Positions 1 through 6,269 of a stretch of 13,268 nt of DNA are shown here, piece by piece. Both the position numbers and the translations under genes were made by a program. The stretch is taken from positions 1 to 13,268 of the forward strand of contig JARFQC010000121.1 of NCBI GenBank assembly GCA_029287965.1, written 5' to 3'. Under the pieces are notes generated by a model. That model was not told where the DNA came from and did not search any database. It was given only the letters and a program-made list of their open reading frames with translations. The DNA comes from Arenicellales bacterium. Its GTDB lineage: Bacteria; Pseudomonadota; Gammaproteobacteria; BMS3Bbin11. Numbering within the stretch: the stretch's first letter is position 1; each line of letters begins with the position of its first letter.

Positions 1-90
1 ATCTGCTATGCATTCATGCAGGCCGCCGGCATGGTGAACGACCATGTCATCGACTGCTTTCGCTACGAGCAGGTGCAAGTACTTGCCTGA
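1..90 (+). CDS. tag: DNA-3-methyladenine glycosylase I, C-terminal fragment
   Basis: Only the last 29 codons are in the window, read in frame from base 1 to a TGA at 88-90. The peptide contains YAFMQAAGMVNDHVIDCFRY, which matches the C-terminal end of Tag glycosylases. These excise 3-methyladenine from alkylated DNA as the first step of base-excision repair. The H-x3-C spacing in NDHVIDC corresponds to the C-terminal half of the structural zinc site known in E. coli Tag; the other ligands would lie near the missing N-terminus. The tail after the motif (EQVQVLA) is short and ends normally, so nothing suggests that this end is broken. The call rests on about 20 residues of recognisable sequence, but that stretch is distinctive. 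Confidence 0.85.
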   Translation: MCYAFMQAAGMVNDHVIDCFRYEQVQVLA

Positions 91-107
91 TACAAAGAAC
101 TGTACCC

Positions 108-632
108 ATGACGATAGAAGCAACTCCTCGCTAGCTGACCCTGATCCGGCATGCCTAGTCATACTGGGATGCCCCGGCTGCCAGCGACTTCGATCGTCCG
201 CTGTATAAACGCGGTCAGCGCGATGCACCTGCGATGGGAAACGTGATTGCCCGGCTGAGGCTGAAGTTTGTGAGGATTTTATGCAGCAGTGCTGTGCGCG
301 CGCGGCAGACCTTGTCGGGACTTGAGCAAGGATTGGGTGGCCAGGCTTCAATTACAGAATTTATGCAATCACTGTATCTTGCACCCGCGCAGCGACTCTA
401 TGAATTTGTATCGAGCCAGGATGACCGCTACCGGGACCTAGCCCTGATCGGACACAACCCGGGCATGGAAGATTTTGCAGGCAGCTTGTCTGGCGGAACA
501 GTGGACCGCATGCCTACCTGCTGCGTGGTACGATATGCCTTCGAGCAGAATGCAGACAATTGGAAAGATGCCCTTGAGAACGGAAGCCGGTTCGAGTTCG
601 TCAGGTTGGCGCGTGAACTGGGGCCTTACTGA
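108..632 (+). pseudogene. sixA: SixA-type phosphohistidine phosphatase with two in-frame TAG codons
   Basis: Reading from ATG 108 gives MTIEATPR, TAG (132-134), LTLIRHA, TAG (156-158), SYWDAPAASDFDRPLYKRG and then an open frame to TGA 632, 174 codons in all, a usual SixA length. Histidine phosphatase landmarks are all in place and in one frame: RH at codons 14-15 (catalytic His), SSAVRARQT, and LIGHNPGMED with the second catalytic His at codon 116. SixA enzymes remove phosphate from histidine on phosphotransfer proteins in the cytoplasm. The two stops flank the RH motif; family members usually have Lys at the second position (RHAKS). No other frameshift or stop is seen. An alternative start at ATG 234 would yield 132 residues lacking the catalytic RH, so it should be inactive. 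Either this is a young pseudogene or the ambers are read through. The gene begins 17 bp after tag. Confidence 0.8.
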
Positions 633-639
633 CTCACTA

Positions 640-669
640 ATGACAATTGTCTGAACATGCCTCTATAAT
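640..669 (+). promoter_or_regulatory. Candidate sigma-70 promoter for the metal-uptake genes
   Basis: ATGACA (640-645, 5 of 6 to the -35 consensus) and a perfect TATAAT (664-669) are separated by 18 bp. It lies just after the sixA stop and immediately before the small secreted-protein gene, so it would drive the metal block. The expected transcription start is about 676-677. No obvious Zur palindrome of the GTTATAATATAAC type overlaps it. Confidence 0.55.
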
Positions 670-676
670 CTGTCGC

Positions 677-973
677 GTGAACGTGCGCTCGAAAAATAGA
701 TTACAAATAGTATGGCTTGCCGTACTGCTACTACTGGCCGGTCAGTTCTTGTCCGGGGCGCATGCATCAGAGCATGTCTTTCACGACATTGATGAGCGCT
801 GCAGTGTCTATTCCACCTTCGAGCATTCTCCTGCCGATGCCGCACCAGCAACGTTAACTCAATCCAACCCGTTTTCCTTTACTGCACAGGCATCCTGCAA
901 TCAGGGTGTCATACCTGCAGCTAAATCTCATTCCTACCTGTCCCGAGCGCCGCCTGCCTTCCCCATTCTCTGA
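677..973 (+). CDS. Small secreted protein, DUF2946-like, of the metal-uptake block
   Basis: The product is 98 aa if it starts at GTG 677 (MNVRSKNRLQIVWLAVLLLL). It has a basic N-terminus, one hydrophobic stretch at residues 11-27 and a likely signal-peptide cleavage near GAHA-SEH, so it is probably periplasmic or anchored in the inner membrane. The mature part has scattered His (SEHVFHD, FEH), two Cys (in ERCSVY and ASCNQG) and ends with YLSRAPPAFPIL. The SRAPP tail and overall plan resemble small DUF2946-type proteins that often accompany metal-responsive outer-membrane proteins; this is recall of a family pattern, not a proven match. The function is unknown. The start is uncertain: TTG 647 lies inside the candidate promoter, and GTG 677 or GTG 683 are the next in-frame starts, neither with a Shine-Dalgarno sequence. 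GTG 677 sits at the predicted transcription start, so it could be leaderless. Confidence 0.6.
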   Translation: MNVRSKNRLQIVWLAVLLLLAGQFLSGAHASEHVFHDIDERCSVYSTFEHSPADAAPATLTQSNPFSFTAQASCNQGVIPAAKSHSYLSRAPPAFPIL

Positions 974-1053
974 CCAGATATTCGCCGTTCCTGATGGGAG
1001 CGGTGCACGTGTACGTCAGGGAATATCTGAACAAGTCCAGTGGGATGGGGGTT

Positions 1054-1110
1054 CGGGGGAAGGGATAGAATGCAGCATTCGTAAGCCTTTGATGTATAGC
1101 CTTTCCCCCG
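1054..1110. repeat. Inverted repeat in the porin leader, first hairpin
   Basis: CGGGGGAAGG (1054-1063) can pair with CCTTTCCCCCG (1100-1110) as ten base pairs with one bulged T. Inside it, GAATGC (1068-1073) and GCATTC (1075-1080) form a second small palindrome around a single A. It lies in the 216-bp gene-free stretch between the small secreted protein and the porin. Its role is unknown; it lacks the following T-run of an intrinsic terminator. Confidence 0.55.
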
Positions 1111-1123
1111 TAGATAAACTCGC

Positions 1124-1170
1124 AAGGGTACTCTGAATTCGTCGCGAAGCGACTTATTCAGAGAACCCTT
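1124..1170. repeat. Long inverted repeat just upstream of the porin gene, second hairpin
   Basis: AAGGGT (1124-1129) pairs with ACCCTT (1165-1170), CTCTGAAT (1131-1138) pairs with ATTCAGAG (1156-1163), and GTCGC (1141-1145) pairs with GCGAC (1149-1153) around a GAA loop. The outer arms are separated by one A/A mismatch and the inner arm by a two-base internal loop, giving a 47-nt, 19-bp hairpin. It ends about 7 nt before the porin ribosome binding site (AGGAAGG, 1178-1184). The inner GTCGCGAAGCGAC core resembles REP-type palindromes; a regulatory leader, a protein-binding site or a mobile palindrome are all possible. Confidence 0.7.
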
Positions 1171-1189
1171 AGATAACAGGAAGGTATTA

Positions 1190-2581
1190 ATGAATAAGCT
1201 AAGACTGCCCGTGCTTGGAATGGCTGCGGTATTGAGCGCCCCGGCATTTGCCGACAATGATTTTGAAGCACTACAAAAACAGCTGGATGCAATAAAGCAG
1301 GACTACGAGTCCCGCATCACTGAGCTCGAAAAGCGCCTGGAAAAGGCCGAACAGGAATCAAAACAGGCTCCTCAACAAGAACCGGAAATTCAATCCGTAA
1401 GCACTGAAGACAAGCCAGCCGAGATTGTGCGCGGCAAACCCAAGGGCGACAGATCGTTCAATCCGGCTATCAGTCTGATACTCGATGGACGTTATTCCGA
1501 CTTTAGCCGTGATCCCGAGGAATACGAGCTGCCCGGCTTCATGCTCGCTGGCGAGGCCGGTCCGGGTGAACAGGGCTTTGCGCTGGGTCACAACGAACTG
1601 GTCATCAGCGCCAATGCTGATGACAAGTTCTACGGTCGATTCACTGCCGTGTTCGCCGAGCATGATGGCGAGACTGAGCTGGAGATTGAAGAAGCCTTCT
1701 TTGAAACACTCGGGCTTGATTACGGGCTCAAGCTCAAGGGCGGACGCTTCTTCTCCGATATCGGTTATCTGAACTCACAGCATCCTCATCAATGGGATTT
1801 CACGGACGCTCCGCTCATCTATCGCGGCTTGTTCGGCAACCAGTTGAACGAGGACGGCTTACAGCTAAGCTGGGTGGCCCCAACAGACCTGTATCTTTCG
1901 TTCGGCTCCGAGGTGCTGCGCGGTGCAAGCTACCCGATTTCCGCCGACTCGAATGACACCGTCGGCGCTTATACCCTGTTTGCCAAGCTCGGCGGCGATG
2001 TGGGTGCGAGCAACAGCTGGCAGGCCGGCATATCATTGCTGGATTCGGATGTGGGCGAGCGGACATCAGAAGCACATGGCCATGAAGAGCATGAGGAAGA
2101 AGAGCACGAGGCCATTGCTTTCAGCGGTGACAGCAAGACCTGGGGCGCAGACTTCGTCTGGAAATGGGCGCCCAATGGCAACCGCAAACAGCGCTACCTG
2201 CAATTGCAGGCAGAATACTTTTTCCGTGATGACGACGGCATCCTGAGTGAAGGTGAGGAAGTCGGCACCCTGGTCGGCGAACAGTCCGGCTGGTATGCAC
2301 AGGCCGTTTACCAGTTCATGCCGCGCTGGCGCCTGGGTCTGCGCTATGATTCACTGGATAGCAGCGCGACAGGATCGGATCAGGAACTGATAGAGGAAGC
2401 CGGTCTGGACAGCGGTGGCTACAAGCCGCAGCGCTGGAGCCTGATGGGAGACTGGAGCAATTCCGAGTTCAGTCGTTTCCGCGTGCAGTACAACCGTGAT
2501 GAATCCAGCCCCGAGGTCGATGACCAGTGGTTATTCCAGTATATCCTCAGCCTTGGCTCACACGGGGCACACAGGTACTAA
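1190..2581 (+). CDS. Putative metal (zinc)-related outer-membrane porin-like protein
   Basis: The product is 463 aa, with ATG 1190 preceded by a good AGGAAGG ribosome binding site. It begins with a signal peptide (LGMAAVLSAPAFA, cleavage near residue 21-22), then a coiled-coil-like charged segment at about 24-62 (FEALQKQLDAIKQ, ITELEKRLEKAEQE), as in trimeric porins. A long region of alternating aromatic and polar residues follows (GRFFSDIGYLNSQ, RYLQLQAEYFF, WRLGLRYDSL, RFRVQYNRDES) and the chain ends in Tyr, the pattern of an outer-membrane beta-barrel. A probable surface or periplasmic loop at residues 294-308 is rich in His and Glu (HGHEEHEEEEHE), fit for metal binding. No TonB box or plug domain is visible, so it is not a TonB-dependent receptor. 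Together with the metal-binding protein and permease directly downstream, it is probably a channel for zinc or a related divalent metal. The metal is inferred from context. Confidence 0.7.
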   Translation: MNKLRLPVLGMAAVLSAPAFADNDFEALQKQLDAIKQDYESRITELEKRLEKAEQESKQAPQQEPEIQSVSTEDKPAEIVRGKPKGDRSFNPAISLILDGRYSDFSRDPEEYELPGFMLAGEAGPGEQGFALGHNELVISANADDKFYGRFTAVFAEHDGETELEIEEAFFETLGLDYGLKLKGGRFFSDIGYLNSQHPHQWDFTDAPLIYRGLFGNQLNEDGLQLSWVAPTDLYLSFGSEVLRGASYPISADSNDTVGAYTLFAKLGGDVGASNSWQAGISLLDSDVGERTSEAHGHEEHEEEEHEAIAFSGDSKTWGADFVWKWAPNGNRKQRYLQLQAEYFFRDDDGILSEGEEVGTLVGEQSGWYAQAVYQFMPRWRLGLRYDSLDSSATGSDQELIEEAGLDSGGYKPQRWSLMGDWSNSEFSRFRVQYNRDESSPEVDDQWLFQYILSLGSHGAHRY

Positions 2582-2585
2582 TGAA

Positions 2586-2608
2586 ATGATAAAACGTCAA
2601 TTTATCAT
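2586..2608. promoter_or_regulatory. Inverted repeat over the start codon of the metal-binding protein gene
   Basis: ATGATAAA (2586-2593) and TTTATCAT (2601-2608) are perfect 8-bp arms around ACGTCAA, and the first three bases are the start codon itself. In RNA this could partly hide the start; in DNA it could be an operator. The arms also encode MIK and FII, so chance is possible. Confidence 0.35.
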
Positions 2609-3506
2609 CGCTGGCCTTCTTTCGTGGTTGATCGTTATCCCGCACATCTCTCACGCTGCGTTGAATGTCTTTGCCTGTGAACCTGAATGGGCTGCCATCG
2701 CGCAGGAGATCGGTGGTGACAAGGTAAAGGTCAACAGTGCGACACGACCCATGCAGGATCCGCATTACGTGCAGGCCAGGCCCAGCCTTATCTCCAAAGT
2801 TCGACGGGCCGATCTGCTCGTGTGTACCGGTGCCGACCTGGAGGAAGGCTGGCTGCCGGTATTGCTGCGCAAGGGCAGCAATCCGCGCATACAGGCCGGG
2901 CAGGCGGGGCACCTGATGATCGCGGATTACGTCCAGCTCAAGGAAATACCCATCAGGCTGGACCGCAGCGAGGGTCACATGCATGCCGCAGGCAATCCAC
3001 ATTTCCAGACCGATCCGCGCAATATGCTGCCGGCGGCTCGTGTGGTGACGGAGCGCCTTGTGACGCTGGATGGGGAGAATGAGCAGGTGTATCGCGATCA
3101 TCTGTCCAGCTTCGAACAACGTTGGAAGGCCTCGCTGCGACGATGGGGTGAACGTGCCGCACCGTTGCAAGGCCAGCCTGTGGTGGTGTATCACCGCAGC
3201 TGGATCTACCTGCAGGACTGGCTCGGGCTCAAGGAAGTGGCAGCACTGGAACCCAAGCCGGGTGTCCCGCCCGGCAGCCGCTACCTAGCTGATCTGCTTA
3301 CCCGCACGCAGGATATGTCCGGTCTGCTGATTATTCATTCACAGTACCAGGAGTCGAAGTCGATCAACTGGTTTTCGGACAAGACCGGTGCACCGGTTGT
3401 CGTCCTGCCATCCACTGTTGGCGGGACACCCGGAGCAGATAGCCTGTTCAGCTGGTTCGATACCATCGTTACACGATTACTCGATGCACAGGACTCTGCC
3501 GGATGA
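2586..3506 (+). CDS. ZnuA-like periplasmic metal-binding protein of an ABC importer
   Basis: The product is 306 aa from ATG 2586, chosen because it gives a proper signal peptide (MIKRQFIIAGLLSWL to HISHA) and follows the porin stop by four bases, so translation is probably coupled. The mature chain fits cluster A-I metal-binding proteins: VFACEPEWAAIAQEIGG at the N-terminus, DPHYVQARPS with ligand His60, GNPHFQTDP with His139, and VVYHRSWIYL with His203. Asp285 (GADSLF) or Glu256 is the possible fourth ligand. Three histidines point to zinc rather than manganese in this family. The long His-rich loop of E. coli ZnuA is absent; only EGHMH (129-133) stands near its place. It should deliver the metal to the permease encoded next, whose start overlaps this stop by 4 bp. 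Exact metal specificity is inference, so no gene symbol is given. Confidence 0.85.
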   Translation: MIKRQFIIAGLLSWLIVIPHISHAALNVFACEPEWAAIAQEIGGDKVKVNSATRPMQDPHYVQARPSLISKVRRADLLVCTGADLEEGWLPVLLRKGSNPRIQAGQAGHLMIADYVQLKEIPIRLDRSEGHMHAAGNPHFQTDPRNMLPAARVVTERLVTLDGENEQVYRDHLSSFEQRWKASLRRWGERAAPLQGQPVVVYHRSWIYLQDWLGLKEVAALEPKPGVPPGSRYLADLLTRTQDMSGLLIIHSQYQESKSINWFSDKTGAPVVVLPSTVGGTPGADSLFSWFDTIVTRLLDAQDSAG

Positions 3507-4246
3507 GCAACATCGAGTTGACCATACTTATACCTGCCTTTCTGACGGGGTTGCTGGTGTTGTCGACTCATGTGCCGTTCGGAAGGGAAGTCCTCTCGCG
3601 CGGCATAATCTTCATTGATCTCGCAATAGCCCAGATCGCGGGCCTTGGTGTAATTATTGCGTTCACTGCCGGTGTTCATGATGGCTGGCAGGTCCAGCTC
3701 GCGGCAGCCACTGCCGCGATTGCCGGCGCGGTGATGCTGCATCAGGCAGAGCGGCTGTGGCCTGATGTGCAGGAGGCGGTAATCGGTGCTGCATTCATCG
3801 TTGCATCGAGTGCAGGATTGCTGCTCATAGCCAATCACCCACAGGGCAGTGAACACCTGAAGGAAATTCTCGTCGGCCAGATCCTGTGGGTGGACTACGC
3901 GGATCTGATTCCGGTAGCCGTGTTGTATGCCGTTATTCTCGTATTGCGAAAGCGTCTGGGCGCATCACAAAGCCGCCTGCCTTTCTACCTGATGTTTGCG
4001 CTCGCAATTACCGCTTCCGTACAGCTCGTTGGCGTCTACCTGGTCTTCGCAAGCCTGATCCTGCCGGCCCTGGCCGTGTTCAGGATGAACACGAACATGC
4101 AGCTTCCGCTAGCTTATGCACTCGGTGCGCTCGCCTATCTCGCCGGACTGGTGGCTGCTTCATGGCTGGATCTGCCTGCCGGACCGATGATCGTACTAGT
4201 ATTGGCAGGCATCACACTGTTCGCCATGCTGCTGCAAAAAGAGTGA
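3503..4246 (+). CDS. ZnuB-like inner-membrane permease of a metal ABC importer
   Basis: The product is 247 aa with about eight hydrophobic segments (near 4-22, 35-56, 64-80, 92-112, 134-150, 163-190, 201-220 and 227-245), the plan of the ABC-3 metal permease family. The N-terminal THVPFGREVLSRGIIFIDLAIAQIAGLG (split around residue 34) is the family's conserved segment, and the LVGVYLVFASLILPALAVF stretch is the conserved region near the C-terminus. It starts within the binding-protein gene (ATGA overlap), which fits a fixed pair. The unusual point is that no ATP-binding subunit lies beside it: upstream is the binding protein, downstream an unrelated secreted protein. The complex would need a ZnuC-type ATPase from another locus. 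The family call is secure; zinc as substrate is inferred from the His3 binding protein. Confidence 0.88.
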   Translation: MSNIELTILIPAFLTGLLVLSTHVPFGREVLSRGIIFIDLAIAQIAGLGVIIAFTAGVHDGWQVQLAAATAAIAGAVMLHQAERLWPDVQEAVIGAAFIVASSAGLLLIANHPQGSEHLKEILVGQILWVDYADLIPVAVLYAVILVLRKRLGASQSRLPFYLMFALAITASVQLVGVYLVFASLILPALAVFRMNTNMQLPLAYALGALAYLAGLVAASWLDLPAGPMIVLVLAGITLFAMLLQKE

Positions 4247-4315
4247 TATTCAGTCCTTGTTCATGGCGGTGTTGTTAGCATCAGGCTTGTTCATCGATTT
4301 TTTCAGGGGTAACCA

Positions 4316-5128
4316 ATGAAAACATTCATCTCCGCAGTGCTGTTGTCCGTGTCTTTGATTGCCAGCGCGGCTGCGAGTGCCGAGGTATACCGTCTCAAGT
4401 TTAACGATCAGACCTATGGCGGTCACCGGACAGTGGATATCGCTAAGGCCATGCAGAAACAGCATCGCTTGAAGACGGCCGACCTCGATATCAGCAGTGT
4501 GGATGTCATCGTCAAATCACGCCAGGGCGGGGGACAGGTCTGGCTCGGTTCTCGTTACAGCCAGTCCGACCGCCGGACTGCCGGGGGCACTGCTGCAAAC
4601 TTCAACAACCCTGCCGACTGGACATTCAGTCGCATCACGTTTGCTGCCCAAAATTACGGCAGCGACCTGCAGCTGAACCTGAATGGCGACATGAAGTTGA
4701 GGGAAATACGTGTCCACGCCAGCAGGATAGACGACAGCGACAAGGTGCTTACGAACAGCAAGGGTGAGGCCCGTATCACGCTTCCCATGCATCACGTGAA
4801 AATCACCGGCCTGCAAAAACTCGATCTCAAGCAGTTGCTGCGACAGGAGCCCGGAGTCAATCCCGACCAGTACCACCTGAAAGGGCTGGAAGTTTCCGTC
4901 AAGTCACGCCAGGGCGGCGGCCAGGTATGGCTGGAGAGTGGGAATGGGATATCCGAAATTCAAACGGCCGGCGGAATTGTAAGCGTCTTCGAAAATAACA
5001 ATCCCGGTTCCTATGACCGTAAATACTTCAAGGCAGCACAACGGAATAACCAGGCTTCGCCCTGGCTGCTGGGCTTCAACGGCGACATCAAGATTGAAGA
5101 GATCATTATCAACCTGGCGCCCAGGTAG
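4316..5128 (+). CDS. Secreted protein of unknown function with two copies of one domain
   Basis: The product is 270 aa. ATG 4316 follows AGGGGT at 4305-4310, a fair ribosome binding site. The signal peptide is MKTFISAVLLSVSLIASAAA with cleavage near SA-EVY. The rest is two tandem homologous units, about 24-134 and 152-268. Each contains an identical SRQGGGQVWL (68-77 and 197-206), then a TAGG motif (88-91, 217-220), and ends with a related LNGDMKLREIRV or FNGDIKIEEIII strand. Alternating hydrophobic residues suggest beta-rich, probably sandwich-like, domains; there is no transmembrane segment after the signal, so it should be periplasmic or exported. I do not recognise the family. It follows the permease by 69 bp on the same strand and may be co-transcribed, but it might be independent of metal uptake. 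It ends in TAG, 9 bp from the convergent rhodanese gene. Confidence 0.75.
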   Translation: MKTFISAVLLSVSLIASAAASAEVYRLKFNDQTYGGHRTVDIAKAMQKQHRLKTADLDISSVDVIVKSRQGGGQVWLGSRYSQSDRRTAGGTAANFNNPADWTFSRITFAAQNYGSDLQLNLNGDMKLREIRVHASRIDDSDKVLTNSKGEARITLPMHHVKITGLQKLDLKQLLRQEPGVNPDQYHLKGLEVSVKSRQGGGQVWLESGNGISEIQTAGGIVSVFENNNPGSYDRKYFKAAQRNNQASPWLLGFNGDIKIEEIIINLAPR

Positions 5129-5137
5129 GAATATCGC

Positions 5138-5566
5138 TCAGCATTGCTCCCAGGGCAGGTTCTCGTAGCGCCAGCCACCCTGGGTGCTGCGATGATGATT
5201 ATCGTCCAGGTCACCCTCAAAGCCCTGCGTGACGTTGTAGACATTCGTCATGCCATCTGCAATTAACTGATTGCCTGCTTCGACGGAGCGTTTGCCGCTG
5301 CGGCAGATCAGCATCACCGGGGCACTGCTGATTTCACCTGACTGCACGACACCGCCGAGGATGAGCTTGCGGATTTCCGTTGTGAAATCGGGATTGACCT
5401 TCCATTCCGGCTCATCGATCCAGGCGACGTGCACAGCACCCCTGGGATGGCCGACGAACAGGTATTCCATGCTCGAACGTATGTCGACCAGCAGCGCTCG
5501 CGGGTCATCGTTCATCACCTTCCAGGCTTCCTGCGGTGAAATATTCTTGAGTTCTCGTTTACTCAT
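5138..5566 (-). CDS. Rhodanese-domain (sulfurtransferase-like) protein
   Basis: The product is 142 aa, a single rhodanese domain without signal peptide, so cytoplasmic. The N-terminal SPQEAWKVMNDDPRALLVDIR is the usual first helix and strand, HPRGAVHVAW is the second family block, and LICRSGKRS carries the active-site Cys88 that would hold a persulfide. It ends with GGWRYENLPWEQC, whose last residue is a second Cys that could take part in sulfur relay or a disulfide. The start has a strong GGAGG ribosome binding site (complement of 5572-5576). It lies 85 bp downstream of lexA on the same strand, with its own candidate promoter. The sulfur acceptor is unknown; CRSGKRS loops are common in single-domain rhodaneses of sulfur-metabolising proteobacteria, but this does not prove such a lifestyle. 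Confidence 0.88.
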   Translation of the reverse strand: MSKRELKNISPQEAWKVMNDDPRALLVDIRSSMEYLFVGHPRGAVHVAWIDEPEWKVNPDFTTEIRKLILGGVVQSGEISSAPVMLICRSGKRSVEAGNQLIADGMTNVYNVTQGFEGDLDDNHHRSTQGGWRYENLPWEQC

Positions 5567-5595
5567 GTCCCGCCTCCAGTGGTGCAGTTGCAGCC

Positions 5596-5625
5596 ATTAT
5601 AGGAACACGCCGACACACGACACAA
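5596..5625 (-). promoter_or_regulatory. Candidate promoter of the rhodanese gene
   Basis: On the minus strand a perfect TATAAT (complement of 5596-5601) sits 18 bp after TTGTGT (complement of 5620-5625), between lexA and the rhodanese start. The -35 is poor, so it could be weak or activator-dependent; the gene may also be read from lexA. Confidence 0.4.
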
Positions 5626-5651
5626 GGTTGTACCCGTCGAAGGAGGTGGAG

Positions 5652-6269
5652 TTACTGGTAGGTACGAAATTGTCCGACGACGATACCCTGAATCTGTACG
5701 CGCTCTGCTGAATAACGGAAAGGCTGCATAGATGCATTGGCCGGCATCAGCGTGATGCTGCCGTCGCCGTGGTTCTGCAGGCGTTTCAGCGTCGCTTCTT
5801 CGCGATCTATCAGTGCGACAACGATTTCATTGTCGCGTGCGGTCGAAGACGATTCGACGATGACCATGTCCCCGTCGAAGATGCCGTCTTCGATCATAGA
5901 ATCGCCTTGCACACGCAGTACGAATCGCCCCGGGCGGACGAAAAAATCGTTCAGATTTATCGTTTCATTGTGTTCAATGGCTTCGATGGGCAGCCCGGCG
6001 GCAATACGGCCCAGCAAGGGCAGGGCCGCTTCGTCTTCAGGGCTGTCAGGCCGTTCGGGTTCTGTATCCTTCAGCTTTATACCGCGCGCATGGTCACGCA
6101 TTACCGTGATATGTCCGCCATCTTCGAGCGCGCGTATGTAGCGGTGCACGGTGCCGCGAGATGTAATGCCAAGGTGATCAGCGATCTCCTTGAGCTTCGG
6201 TGCATAGCCGTTTTCACCCAGGTAGCTGCGGATGAAATTCAGTGTTTGCCTTTGTCGATCGGTTAGCAT
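5652..6269 (-). CDS. lexA: LexA repressor, SOS-response regulator
   Basis: The product is 205 aa, full length. LexA represses DNA-damage genes until RecA filaments stimulate its self-cleavage. Residues 1-65 form the winged helix-turn-helix domain (MLTDRQRQTLNFIRSYL, EIADHLGITSRGTVHRYIRAL). The autocleavage bond is Ala91-Gly92 in GRIAAGLP, the nucleophile is Ser124 in QGDSMIEDGIFDGD, and the general base is Lys162 in EEATLKRL. All needed residues are present, so it should be cleavable. The recognition region SRGTVHRY differs strongly from the E. coli one (RSPNAAEEH), so its operator is unlikely to be the E. coli CTGT-N8-ACAG box. No strong ribosome binding site precedes the ATG; the sequence there is GTGAAATGATCAT. 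It is transcribed away from pncC and recA, with recA, its co-regulator, about 1.2 kb away. Confidence 0.97.
   Translation of the reverse strand: MLTDRQRQTLNFIRSYLGENGYAPKLKEIADHLGITSRGTVHRYIRALEDGGHITVMRDHARGIKLKDTEPERPDSPEDEAALPLLGRIAAGLPIEAIEHNETINLNDFFVRPGRFVLRVQGDSMIEDGIFDGDMVIVESSSTARDNEIVVALIDREEATLKRLQNHGDGSITLMPANASMQPFRYSAERVQIQGIVVGQFRTYQ

Noticed and set aside
234..632. A stand-alone 132-aa gene starting at ATG 234
   Set aside because: It is the downstream part of the SixA frame; homology continues upstream through SDFDRPLYKRG to the RH motif at 147-152, so it is not an independent start.
620..1190. Zur operator for the metal block
   Set aside because: No palindrome of the GTTATAATATAAC type is present; zinc control is suggested only by gene content.
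2547..3194. Long minus-strand frame of 215 codons opposite the metal-binding protein gene
   Set aside because: It is antisense to a gene with clear family motifs, has no recognisable domain, and open antisense frames are common in this base composition.
5737..6266. Plus-strand frames of 134 and 165 codons over lexA
   Set aside because: Both lie opposite lexA, whose cleavage and catalytic residues are intact; the translations show no family features.
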